This document shows, piece by piece, positions 47,265 to 56,569 of a DNA stretch of 64,000 nt (positions are counted from its first letter, which is position 1; every line of letters begins with the position of its first letter). Location of the stretch: contig NZ_JAJOMZ010000004.1 of NCBI RefSeq assembly GCF_024699965.1, positions 1,672,001-1,736,000 of the forward strand. Reading direction: 5' to 3'. A program made the translations under genes and the position numbers. Below the pieces are notes generated by a model, which saw nothing but the letters and a program-made list of their open reading frames with translations, made no database searches and was not told the origin of the DNA. This DNA is from Flavobacterium sp. J372. Its GTDB lineage: Bacteria > Bacteroidota > Bacteroidia > Flavobacteriales > Flavobacteriaceae.

Positions 47265-47292
47265 CTTTAAACCTGAAACTTTAAACTGAAAC
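47265..47292. repeat. CTTTAAACCTGAAAC phrase (reverse complement of the 37430-37458 repeat)
   Basis: CTTTAAACCTGAAAC is followed by TTTAAACTGAAAC. It is the same word as at 37430-37458 on the other strand. A GAGGGG/CCCCTC hairpin (47209-47226) lies just upstream in the same gap. Confidence 0.65.
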
Positions 47293-47316
47293 TGTTTTCG
47301 GCTTACCTTTGCACCC

Positions 47317-48228
47317 GTGGATTCCATCATTCTCATATTTATATGTATGCTTGCCGGAGTAGCAGCTCAAAGGGTAAAAGCATTCCCGCCTAATTCACAT
47401 ACTGCACTTAACCAGTTTGTCATCCACATATCGCTGCCGGGGCTGGCGCTGTACTATATCCCAAAAATTGCTATCAATTCCTCGCTGCTGTACCCGCTGG
47501 GTGTATCATGGATAAGCTTTGCCCTGTCATTCGCATTTTTTGCCGGATTGGGTAAAATCTTCAACTGGCCAAGAAAACTTACTGGCTGCCTTATTTTAAC
47601 AGGTGGGCTCGGCAATACATCATTCGTTGGGTTCCCTATAATCGAAGCGCTTTATGGCAAGGCCGGGCTTGAAACGGCTATAATTGTTGACCAGCCCGGC
47701 ACGTTTGTCGTGATGGCGACACTCGGTATTGTTGTGGCTGCTGCCTACAGCAAAGGTGCGGTAGGAGGGAGTGCCATCATCCGGAAGATAATTTTCTTCC
47801 CCCCGTTTGTGGCTTTCTTTATTGGGCTGATGATGAACGTTGCCGGGTATGATTTTATAGAAGATGTTGATTTAGTATTCCAAAGACTTGGCAGTACAGT
47901 CACACCTGTGGCACTCGTGGCAGTAGGCATGCAACTGAAAATAGATCCAAAAAGCAAACACTATAAATTCCTCGCGACAGGGCTGTTTTTTAAGCTTATG
48001 ATAATGCCCGCGTTCTTCGCATTGCTCTATAAAATTATATTGAAAGGTGATGGGCTTATGATTGATGTTTCGGTGGTAGAATCAGCCATGGCACCGATGA
48101 TAACAGCAGCCATACTCGCTGCCAGCCACGGACTCAAACCCCGCCTTGCCGGTATGATGATAGGAGTGGGCATACCGCTTTCGTTTATCACCGTTGCCTT
48201 TTGGTATTATATCGTAAATCTTCTTTAA
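47317..48228 (+). CDS. AEC-family (auxin efflux carrier-like) transporter
   Basis: This encodes a 303-residue inner-membrane protein with about ten hydrophobic helices in two inverted halves. Typical AEC segments are FVIHISLPGLALYYI, ILTGGLGNTSFVGFPIIEALYG, TPVALVAVGMQL and AMAPMITAAILAASHGL. It is a secondary carrier of unknown substrate. The start is GTG at 47317. A TACCTTTG box (47304-47311) ends 5 nt before it, so the leader would be very short. It is followed by the MFS gene after 5 nt. Confidence 0.87.
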   Translation: MDSIILIFICMLAGVAAQRVKAFPPNSHTALNQFVIHISLPGLALYYIPKIAINSSLLYPLGVSWISFALSFAFFAGLGKIFNWPRKLTGCLILTGGLGNTSFVGFPIIEALYGKAGLETAIIVDQPGTFVVMATLGIVVAAAYSKGAVGGSAIIRKIIFFPPFVAFFIGLMMNVAGYDFIEDVDLVFQRLGSTVTPVALVAVGMQLKIDPKSKHYKFLATGLFFKLMIMPAFFALLYKIILKGDGLMIDVSVVESAMAPMITAAILAASHGLKPRLAGMMIGVGIPLSFITVAFWYYIVNLL

Positions 48229-48233
48229 TTAAA

Positions 48234-49445
48234 ATGACCTACACATCTTCAGATAAAGACAATCACAAAGAACTTACACAAAAAACAGTATATTCAATAC
48301 TCTTCGCCATTAGTTTCGGGCATTTGCTTAATGATTTGCTACAAGCAGTAATACCGGCGGCATACCCAATTTTAAAGGATAAATATGCGCTTACTTTCAC
48401 TCAGGTAGGCCTAATTACATTCTCCTACCAAATGGCGGCCTCTATATTGCAACCGTTTGTTGGTTTTTATACCGATAAGCACCCGAAGCCTTACTCACAG
48501 TTGGTAGGCATGTGCTTTACTGCATCAGGAATTATCCTGTTAAGCTATGCATCATCATTTCACATAATTTTACTTTCGGTAATATTGGTCGGTATAGGTT
48601 CGTCGATTTTCCATCCGGAAGCATCACGGGTTTCCTATCTGGCATCCGGCGGTAAGCGCGGGCTTGCCCAATCCATATTCCAGATAGGAGGGAACACAGG
48701 TACGGCAATAGGGCCGCTGCTTGTAGCCTGGATTGTAGTACCCAATGGCCAGCAGCATATTATATGGTTTGTCGCGGCGGCAATGCTTGCAATAATTGTA
48801 TTAAGTTATATTGCCCGCTGGTATCAAAACCACCTGAACCTTGCTGCAAAAAAGAAAATCGTGTTGGAAAACCTACCGAACCTTTCACAAACACGGGTTG
48901 TAATTTCTGTGATAATATTGCTTGTGCTTATATTTTCCAAGTACTTCTACATTGCAAGCATATCAAGCTATTTTACTTTTTACCTGATAGAAAAGTTCAG
49001 TCTCTCTGTAGCCGATGCGCAGTTTCACCTGTTTCTTTTCCTGCTGTCGGTAGCCGCAGGTACACTGCTTGGTGGTCCGTTAGGTGATAAGTTCGGGCGG
49101 AAGTATGTAATATGGTTTTCTGTACTGGGCGCAGCTCCTTTTACGCTGATGCTCCCGTATGCAGACCTTTTCTGGACAACGGTGCTGTCAATAATCATCG
49201 GTACTATAATGTCTTCCGCATTCCCTGCCATTCTGGTGTATGCACAGGAATTGCTTCCGAAAAAACTCGGTATGGTCTCCGGTTTATTTTACGGATTTGC
49301 ATTTGGCATGGGCGGGCTTGGGTCTGCCCTCCTTGGTAACCTTGCCGACCACACCGGCATTGAGTATGTATACCATATCTGCGCTTATCTTCCCCTTATT
49401 GGTATAATCGCTTACTTCCTGCCAAACCTGAAGAAAAGTGTTTAA
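48234..49445 (+). CDS. MFS transporter, fosmidomycin-resistance (Fsr)-like
   Basis: This encodes a 403-residue protein with twelve membrane helices, starting at the ATG at 48234 (MTYTSSDKDNHKELTQ). The first helix region SFGHLLNDLLQAVIPAAYPI and the following loop GFYTDKHPKPY are characteristic of the Fsr group; HPEASRVSYLASGGKRGLAQS and GGPLGDKFGRKYVIW are the MFS loop motifs. It probably exports a drug or metabolite. It is co-transcribed with the AEC gene. Its stop overlaps that of the convergent T9SS gene by 4 nt. Confidence 0.87.
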   Translation: MTYTSSDKDNHKELTQKTVYSILFAISFGHLLNDLLQAVIPAAYPILKDKYALTFTQVGLITFSYQMAASILQPFVGFYTDKHPKPYSQLVGMCFTASGIILLSYASSFHIILLSVILVGIGSSIFHPEASRVSYLASGGKRGLAQSIFQIGGNTGTAIGPLLVAWIVVPNGQQHIIWFVAAAMLAIIVLSYIARWYQNHLNLAAKKKIVLENLPNLSQTRVVISVIILLVLIFSKYFYIASISSYFTFYLIEKFSLSVADAQFHLFLFLLSVAAGTLLGGPLGDKFGRKYVIWFSVLGAAPFTLMLPYADLFWTTVLSIIIGTIMSSAFPAILVYAQELLPKKLGMVSGLFYGFAFGMGGLGSALLGNLADHTGIEYVYHICAYLPLIGIIAYFLPNLKKSV

Positions 49446-52400
49446 CGCAATAACGAGAAATGCCCTTTTACAGTCCGGCCATCATCAAGCTGTACAACAT
49501 ACCAGTAGTCGGTTGCAGGTAATTTACGCCCGTCATAAAATCCATCCCATCCTTCACCTCTCGGATTTACATCAGCCAGCAGTTTGCCAAAACGGTCAAA
49601 CACATATATTTTGCTGTTTTTGTAAAATAGCGCGTTCACGCCAATGATGTTCCAGGTATCGTTTACACCATCAGCATTTGGGGTGAAAAATTTAGGCACT
49701 GCGAGCACCGTGATATCTTTATGCACCACGCCGCAACCCTGGTCATCATACACATACACTGTATGGAAACCAGCGGTAACATTCTCAAATACATTACTGG
49801 CCTGGTAGGGCCCATTTGGTGCATCAATGCTGTACAGGTAAGTGGTGGTAACAGGATTGTTTGGTTCAGCATAAACAGTCACTACATTATTATCACGAAG
49901 ATCGAGTATCTCAACATCTGTGATTTTGGCAATATCGCTTGCCGATACTGTAATTGTACGTGTGCGGCTACAGCCGGCAGCATTGCTAATGTCAGTTACA
50001 ACAACTGTGTAAATGCCGGGCTGGGTTACTTGTATTGTTGGTGTATTTTCAAGGGTGCTCCATAAAAAAGAGAAGCCGCTTGTACTGCCCTGCAACCCTG
50101 AGGTAAGCGTTATTGGAGTTATCCTGTTAAGGCATACAACGCCTTCGCCAGTTGTATCAATATCAGGCAGCCGTCGCGCCACAAGCTTTATCTGCTGTAT
50201 GGCCACACACGCATTGTTGTTTTCAATACGGGCATATACAATTTGATTATTGGTAGTGTTTATATAAGAAGCCTGTAAGGCATTCTGTTCAGCCAGCGCA
50301 TCATTCTCATTAAGATAATAAGCAACAGTGTTAGTTCCTGTAGCAACGCCTGCATCATTTAGGTTAAACTGAGTGATCCCATCTGTACCGTTGCTGTCAT
50401 TATCACATTCTTCAATGGTAACCATAGGCGCCGGCGAAAAATTCACCTGAAGCGTAACGGGTGCCAGGCGGTAACAATCGGTTTGTATATTTTCTACACG
50501 TGCAGTAATTACCTGGGGATTTGAAGTATTGGTGTACAAACCTGTGATTTCGCCTGTGCCCGACTGCGCACTAACAGCCGAATCAAAATAACGTACAGTT
50601 AGTCCCGCTGTGCCACCTGTAAGCTGTGCATTTGCCTGTGCCAGGTTAAACTGCGTAATGCCATCGGGAGCAACACCCAAATCGCACTGCACTAATGTAG
50701 CAGGGCCTGCCACTACAGGCAATGGAGCAACATTAATGGTGACGGGCACTATGTTGAAGCATATAGGTGTGCTTATATTTGTTATACGCGCATGTATAAT
50801 TTGCTGGTTTGGTGTAGTGTTATAAAATTGTGGGGGGAGCGGGTTTTGTGGCACCACAGCATCACTGACTGTGGCATAATATTGAACACTAAACTGAGTA
50901 TTGCCCTGTAAAATCTGTTGGGTTACAGTGTTCAGGTTTGTCACTGCCTGCCCGTTGGTATCATCTCCATCTACCGCGTCGTCACAGGTATTTACTGTTT
51001 GCGGACCAGCCGCAGGAGATTGTGATAACACAATGGTAAATGATGTTGTGGCATAACACTTTGAGTTAGCTTTATTGCTAATACGCGCAAAAATGGTTTC
51101 TGTAGGCAGAATATTTAAATATGCCGTAGCGTTAAGCGGGGCAGTGTCAGTATCTGCGTTAGCTTGTGATGAGTAAAACTTCACATCAAAATCTGCAGCG
51201 CTTTGCGTGCCGAGTATTGCGGGGGTATTTGCTGATAAATCAAAACTTTCACTGCCATTATTGTCTAAATCACATAGTGTTATTTGTGGCGCAATATTAG
51301 CTACAGGCACAACAGAAATAGTTATAGGCGTTGTAATAACTGTTGTTTCACCATCTTTAGTTATTGTGGCAGTAACATTATATGTGCCTGCTGCTGTAAA
51401 TGTATGCTGGGGCCTTGTAGCTGTTGATGTTGGGGTACTATCATCAAAATCCCATACCACACTGTCAAACGCTCCGGTAGCATCTAGCTCAAGAGCGGTT
51501 GTCTGGCCCAGGCAGGTGTTGGTTGCAATAATTTTAGCCGAAAATAAAGACGTTATAAATGGAGGAAGGCCAAACAAAGTTTGTTTTCCCGGTGGCCCTC
51601 CTACAGGCTGCCCTGCATTTATGTAAAGACAATTTGTACCATCTTCCTCAGGCTGTTCTATAACATCAAGTGCAGTGCCACTCAGAATAGATTTATAGAT
51701 TTTACCATTTGGCCCCAATTGTAATGCACCTGACTGATTAACACCCACAAAACCTACCTGTATACCGGATGCTGAAATATCCGGCGCCAATAAATTATAT
51801 TGCCAAACTCCATTAAATAATCCGCCATTACTGTAAGACACATATAACTTTTTTACCTCACGTGAAAATTCGATGCCATAAGGTGTTGCATTATCACTTA
51901 CTTTGACAGGGTTTGAAACCACTCCTGTTGCAGCATCAAAATCATAAACGTATACAACGCCATTTGCTTCTGTTCCACCGGTAATGCTGCCTATCTGGTT
52001 GTGTGCTATTGCAATTTTCTTGCCATCAGGTGATGCCTTAAGGTATCCTATAGAATTGCGCCTGTAGCCGGAAGTTGGTATAAGCGGGATAATATTGGTT
52101 ATTACAGGTGTAACGTTTACTCCTGTAGCATCTACCTTAAAAGCGTAAAAATTATCTACAAAATGTGTTATTACCCAAAAGCCGCTGCCATCTGCGGTTT
52201 TCACAGCAGTAATTTTTTCAGAGCATTTATATTTTATTTCTTCTGCATCTAACGGATTATATGTTTGAAGATGTACATTTCGAGTAACCACATCCCCCAA
52301 TCCTCCGGCTGCAGACAAATCCACTATAGAATAATTAAAGCCATTATTAAAACCGTCATCGGCCTGCGGTACGGCATCTCCTATTGCATTTGAATAAGAG

Positions 52401-52807
52401 CCGGTATATTGGTTGGGATAAACAGAGGCATTTATATGATGTGGTTCATCTACCGTAAAAATGTAGTATATGTTAGGGTCACCTTTTTTAGGAACTATGA
52501 TTCCCGATTGTGTGCTTGACGGGTCGCCCATAAGGCCGTTTATGGGATAGTTTGCGTTAGGCATCTTAGTACCGTTTTTGCGCCAAACATTCCGTCCGTC
52601 AGTATAAAATAATAAATTCCCATTGGCATCGCTTATACTTGCACAACCTTCATTAGTATCCATCCTGCTGTCATCCAGGAGCGATACACTTCCATCATCA
52701 TTAAACTTTATTCCGGCTCTGTTGCCAAAGTACCAGTTGTTCGCTTCTCCCTGAGCAAAAACAGGAATCGAAAAAAGCAGAAGCAATATTATGGAGAATT
52801 TTTTCAT
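49442..52807 (-). CDS. large T9SS type B (gliding-motility C-terminal) protein, PKD domain, 4 repeats
   Basis: This encodes an 1121-residue secreted or surface protein. A signal peptide (ending PVFAQ) is followed by a ~410-residue N-terminal beta-propeller-like region (NNWYFGNRAGIKFNDDGS; LLFYTDGRNVWRKNG). A PKD domain (VVWDFDDSTPTSTATRPQHT) follows at ~440-505. Four copies of a ~95-residue repeat come next (CDLDNNGSESFDLS; CDDAVDGDDTNGQ; CDLGVAPDGITQFNL; CDNDSNGTDGITQFNL). An SprB-like segment and the type B sorting domain (FFTPNADGVNDTWNI, KIYVFDRFGKLL, GWDGFYDGRKLPATDYWYVV) end the protein. It is the third of three adjacent proteins built with the same repeat. It is probably an adhesin, by family. 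Confidence 0.92.
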   Translation of the reverse strand: MKKFSIILLLLFSIPVFAQGEANNWYFGNRAGIKFNDDGSVSLLDDSRMDTNEGCASISDANGNLLFYTDGRNVWRKNGTKMPNANYPINGLMGDPSSTQSGIIVPKKGDPNIYYIFTVDEPHHINASVYPNQYTGSYSNAIGDAVPQADDGFNNGFNYSIVDLSAAGGLGDVVTRNVHLQTYNPLDAEEIKYKCSEKITAVKTADGSGFWVITHFVDNFYAFKVDATGVNVTPVITNIIPLIPTSGYRRNSIGYLKASPDGKKIAIAHNQIGSITGGTEANGVVYVYDFDAATGVVSNPVKVSDNATPYGIEFSREVKKLYVSYSNGGLFNGVWQYNLLAPDISASGIQVGFVGVNQSGALQLGPNGKIYKSILSGTALDVIEQPEEDGTNCLYINAGQPVGGPPGKQTLFGLPPFITSLFSAKIIATNTCLGQTTALELDATGAFDSVVWDFDDSTPTSTATRPQHTFTAAGTYNVTATITKDGETTVITTPITISVVPVANIAPQITLCDLDNNGSESFDLSANTPAILGTQSAADFDVKFYSSQANADTDTAPLNATAYLNILPTETIFARISNKANSKCYATTSFTIVLSQSPAAGPQTVNTCDDAVDGDDTNGQAVTNLNTVTQQILQGNTQFSVQYYATVSDAVVPQNPLPPQFYNTTPNQQIIHARITNISTPICFNIVPVTINVAPLPVVAGPATLVQCDLGVAPDGITQFNLAQANAQLTGGTAGLTVRYFDSAVSAQSGTGEITGLYTNTSNPQVITARVENIQTDCYRLAPVTLQVNFSPAPMVTIEECDNDSNGTDGITQFNLNDAGVATGTNTVAYYLNENDALAEQNALQASYINTTNNQIVYARIENNNACVAIQQIKLVARRLPDIDTTGEGVVCLNRITPITLTSGLQGSTSGFSFLWSTLENTPTIQVTQPGIYTVVVTDISNAAGCSRTRTITVSASDIAKITDVEILDLRDNNVVTVYAEPNNPVTTTYLYSIDAPNGPYQASNVFENVTAGFHTVYVYDDQGCGVVHKDITVLAVPKFFTPNADGVNDTWNIIGVNALFYKNSKIYVFDRFGKLLADVNPRGEGWDGFYDGRKLPATDYWYVVQLDDGRTVKGHFSLLR

Positions 52808-52823
52808 AGCTTAAATTTATGGC

Positions 52824-55800
52824 TTATCGAATTAACGAGAAATGGCTTTTTATTGTCCGGCCATCTTCAAGTTCCAGCACAAACCAGTAATCTGTGGCAG
52901 GCAGGCGGTTGCCGTTATAAGTTCCGTCCCAGCCGGCGTGCATACCGTTATAACCTGTAATAAGCTTACCGTATCTGTCAAAGATGTAAATTTTTGACTT
53001 AGGGAAGCGAGATATAAACGGTATATGCCAGGTATCATTGTGCCCGTCATGGTTTGGTGAAAAGAATTTGGGGTAATTTAGTACCACAACCTCTTTATCT
53101 ATAGTTTTGCATTGGTTTAATGAACGGATATATACCCTGTATAACCCTGCTTTCAAATCAGTAAACATAGGGCTCTCCTGATAGTTTTCCCCATCAAGTG
53201 AGTACATGTAGTTTTCAGGATTGGAGATATTTACAGTAATTGAATTTTGGTCAAACGTGAAATCACTGACAGTAAATGTAACCTCAATATCAGGTAATTC
53301 CAAGATATTTAGTGTAAAAGATTTAATGTCGTGCCCCCAGCATCCGCCAACGTTATCAAGCCGTGCCCAAATGGTTTGCGGTGTATAGGGCTGGCTGTTT
53401 TGGTATATGGTCGGCAACCGGTTTACCCTGTTATTTGCATTTGCCTCGGTAAGGTAATAGCTCACGGTTGTACTGGTCTGCCCGTTTTTCATGGCAGCAT
53501 CATTTTGAGATAGATTGAAAACATTATACCCGGTTTCATTCTCATCACAAAGGTAGAGGTCATCTGGCTCGCCCGCATCAAGAAGTTCTGTTACTGTTAC
53601 CGTAAAAGGCTGCATAGCACTGCAACCGATAACAGGATTTGTAAACCTGATATATATTGTCTGCGGGTTAACAGTATTACGGAAAGCTGATGAATTTAAG
53701 ATGGCATTACTTCCGGATACTGCATCTGGTTGAGTTGTATGGAAACTCACATTTACATTCTGGCTACCTTTTAGCATATTTACATGCTTATTGAGGTTGA
53801 AAATGTAAGATTGGTCATCAGTTGTATCGGCATCACACTCCTCAAGATTAATGTTGATGTTTTGGGGATTGTTGAATACAGGAAGTGGATTAACCGTTAA
53901 ATTAAACTGCTCTGTGCTATAACAACCTGTAGCAGCATGTTCAATACGCATATAAACCGTTTGCGGATTCTGAGTGTTTGTAAACAATGACGGAATAACG
54001 ATCGCGTTTGTACCTGAATTTGCATCCTGTAGTGAAGTATGGTAGCTAAGTATTGTACCTGCCTGCCCGCCAACCAGCATTGCCTGATGAACCGTCAAAT
54101 CAAACTGTGCCAGACCATCTGCCGTAGCATCATCACAAGTTTCCAGGTCGAGGTTTACATTAAGCGGATTGTTAAACACAGGCGGCAGTATTACATTCAG
54201 GGTAAAACTACTTGTATTATGGCAGCCTGTAGCAGTGTCTGTAAGCCGCATGTAAATGATTTGCGGGTTGGCAACATTTGTATATGCCGGAGGGTTTGCG
54301 ATGGCATTTGTACCTGCTTCCGCATCACTTTGTGCGGTATGATAGGTAATTATTTTGCCTGCCAGCCGTGTGGTTAGCATTTGGTTATGTGTAGTAAGGT
54401 TAAAAACCGCAGTGCCATTACTGTTTCCACTTTGGTCACACTCTGTGAGGTTTATATCAAGATTTTGCGGGTTGCTGAATTGTGGCAAAGGGTTTACAGT
54501 GAGAGTAAAACTGCTTGTCCTATAACATCCTGTCACAGTATCTCCAATCCTAACGTAAATGGTTTGCGGGCTTGCCAGACTGAGGTAATTGGCCGGATTT
54601 ACAATGTTGGCTGTACCAGATTCTGCATCGGTACTTGTAGTATGGTAGGTGATGATAACGTTTGGCTGGCTTCCTTTCAGCATCGTTTCATGCTGGGTTA
54701 GGTCAAACAGGTGCCGGCCATCTACAAGACCATCATCGTCACACGCCATTAAGTTGAGTGAAATATTCTGCGGATTGTTAAATACAGGCGCCGGTATGGC
54801 TGTGACCATAAACGGAAGCAGGCTGTAGCAACCTGTAACTGTATTTTCAAGACGCATATAAAGCATTTGCGGATTTGATGTATTAGTATATGCAGCCGGA
54901 TTCGGTAGCGCGTTTAAATCCCACATAGCCTCCCAGTTTTCACGATAATATTTTATAACGTGGTTGGGCCTGCTATTAATAAGCATGGCTGCATGTGTTG
55001 TAAGGTTAAAAGTGGCTACACCTTCAAAACTGCCGTTATCACAGGCTTGAAGATTAAGCGGCAGGTTTTGTGGATTGTTATAGACAGGAGGGAGAATAAT
55101 ATCTACATTAAAGCTGCTGATGCTATAGCAGCCTGTCTGGGTATTTTCCAGTCGCATGTATATGGTCTCAGACTGCATTGAATTCTCGTACCAAAAGGGG
55201 TTGCTTATCTCATTGGCATCACCAATTGCATCGCCTAAGGTTTTATAGTATTTAATGAAGAGATTAAAATCTCCGCCTGTAAGCAACACCCAATGTTCTG
55301 TAAGGTCAAAATTTGTAATTCCGTCAGCTATACCGTCCTGGTCGCAGATTTTTAAGTCAAGTGAGATGTTGTCGGGATTATTGAATAAAGGTAGCGGATG
55401 AACCTCTATAGTAAATGGCTGAACATTGTAACATCCTGTAGCAGAATCGTCAAGGCGGATATAAAATGTCTGTGGATTGGTTGTATTTATATATGGTGAT
55501 GTAACTGTGATAGGATTGGTTTGTGCATATGCGTTTGCCTGATTTTCATAATATTTAACACTCACCGTAGGGCGGTTGCCTAAAAATACAGCCTCATGCT
55601 GTGCGAGGTCAAAAACATGTTTTTGGTCTATCACCCCGTCATCATCACAGGCATGCAAATTCAAGTCGATAGGCTGAGGGTTTTCAAAATCAGGGCGGCC
55701 CGTATCAACAACAAACGTTTGTATTTCATAACAGCCGGTTATGGTATTGGTCATCCGCATGTGTATAATTTGCGGGTCGGCGATAGTTGTATAAGCTTCA

Positions 55801-56540
55801 GGATTAGAGATAGGGTTATCACCGGTAATGGCATCGCCACTATCAAGGTGGTAAGTGAGTGCAACATCGGTTTGCGGGCCAATTAGCATAGTGCGGTGTA
55901 CTGTAAGGTCATACAAAAAATGGCCATCAGTTTGCCCGTCTGTATCGCACACACCCATATCAAGCGAAATATTCAGCGGGTTGTCAAAATATGGCGCATC
56001 AAAAAAAGTGGCAGTTCCTGTCCATTGAATTGAAAAATTGGCATCGCCATGCGGGCGGTCTACAATAAGGTAATATTCTTCACCTGCAAGCACATCCATT
56101 TGTTTGATAAACTGGTTGCCAAGATGGTTGGGGCCTTCGTGATTATCAAGCTCTGTGGCATTCATACCCGTAAGGTTATCGGTACCGCCTGAAGTAAAGG
56201 GGTTGGTAGTGCTGCACCGTATTGGCGCCCCGAGATTTCCGCAGCTTCTGTTAGGCCCGAATATCCAGAAATCGTAATCCACAAAAATATCAGTGCTTTC
56301 GGGTGTCAGGATAAAACCAAGCGTGCCGCCGTCTTTTATCTTTAATTTAAACCATATGCTGTTATTCTCGAAGCTGTGACAGGGATTGTTAGGATTAAGT
56401 TCCTGTACTCCGAAACCTGTAGCATGCAGGCCGGTGTAGTTCATGCTGCCGCATACGGTTATTGCATCCGCACAATCATTCTGTGCAGCGGACTTAAAGC
56501 TGGTATATAGCAATAGCAATATGGCTGCGAAATACTTCAC
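52824..56540 (-). CDS. large T9SS type B protein with nine ~100-residue repeats
   Basis: This encodes a 1238-residue secreted or surface protein. After the signal peptide (LLLLYTSFKSAAQ) comes a ~170-residue domain with paired cysteines (NDCADAITVCGSMNYTG; SFENNSIWFKLK). Nine repeats of about 100 residues follow. The consensus is F-x-N-P-Q-N, then L-N-L-x-x-C-D-x-D-G, F-D-L-T-x-H, Y-Y/H-x-x, D-A-x-x-G-T-N-x-I, Y-x-N-T-x-N-P-Q-x-I-Y-M-R, then T-G-C-Y; the ninth is diverged. The acidic C-D-x-D-G loop looks calcium-binding. An SprB-like segment and a type B sorting domain (KFFSPNHDGHNDTWHI; IYIFDRYGKLITG) end the protein. Repeated Cys pairs could form one disulfide per repeat. Confidence 0.92.
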   Translation of the reverse strand: MKYFAAILLLLYTSFKSAAQNDCADAITVCGSMNYTGLHATGFGVQELNPNNPCHSFENNSIWFKLKIKDGGTLGFILTPESTDIFVDYDFWIFGPNRSCGNLGAPIRCSTTNPFTSGGTDNLTGMNATELDNHEGPNHLGNQFIKQMDVLAGEEYYLIVDRPHGDANFSIQWTGTATFFDAPYFDNPLNISLDMGVCDTDGQTDGHFLYDLTVHRTMLIGPQTDVALTYHLDSGDAITGDNPISNPEAYTTIADPQIIHMRMTNTITGCYEIQTFVVDTGRPDFENPQPIDLNLHACDDDGVIDQKHVFDLAQHEAVFLGNRPTVSVKYYENQANAYAQTNPITVTSPYINTTNPQTFYIRLDDSATGCYNVQPFTIEVHPLPLFNNPDNISLDLKICDQDGIADGITNFDLTEHWVLLTGGDFNLFIKYYKTLGDAIGDANEISNPFWYENSMQSETIYMRLENTQTGCYSISSFNVDIILPPVYNNPQNLPLNLQACDNGSFEGVATFNLTTHAAMLINSRPNHVIKYYRENWEAMWDLNALPNPAAYTNTSNPQMLYMRLENTVTGCYSLLPFMVTAIPAPVFNNPQNISLNLMACDDDGLVDGRHLFDLTQHETMLKGSQPNVIITYHTTSTDAESGTANIVNPANYLSLASPQTIYVRIGDTVTGCYRTSSFTLTVNPLPQFSNPQNLDINLTECDQSGNSNGTAVFNLTTHNQMLTTRLAGKIITYHTAQSDAEAGTNAIANPPAYTNVANPQIIYMRLTDTATGCHNTSSFTLNVILPPVFNNPLNVNLDLETCDDATADGLAQFDLTVHQAMLVGGQAGTILSYHTSLQDANSGTNAIVIPSLFTNTQNPQTVYMRIEHAATGCYSTEQFNLTVNPLPVFNNPQNININLEECDADTTDDQSYIFNLNKHVNMLKGSQNVNVSFHTTQPDAVSGSNAILNSSAFRNTVNPQTIYIRFTNPVIGCSAMQPFTVTVTELLDAGEPDDLYLCDENETGYNVFNLSQNDAAMKNGQTSTTVSYYLTEANANNRVNRLPTIYQNSQPYTPQTIWARLDNVGGCWGHDIKSFTLNILELPDIEVTFTVSDFTFDQNSITVNISNPENYMYSLDGENYQESPMFTDLKAGLYRVYIRSLNQCKTIDKEVVVLNYPKFFSPNHDGHNDTWHIPFISRFPKSKIYIFDRYGKLITGYNGMHAGWDGTYNGNRLPATDYWFVLELEDGRTIKSHFSLIR

Positions 56541-56569
56541 GGCGCAATTTTTTCATAAAAGTATTAAAT

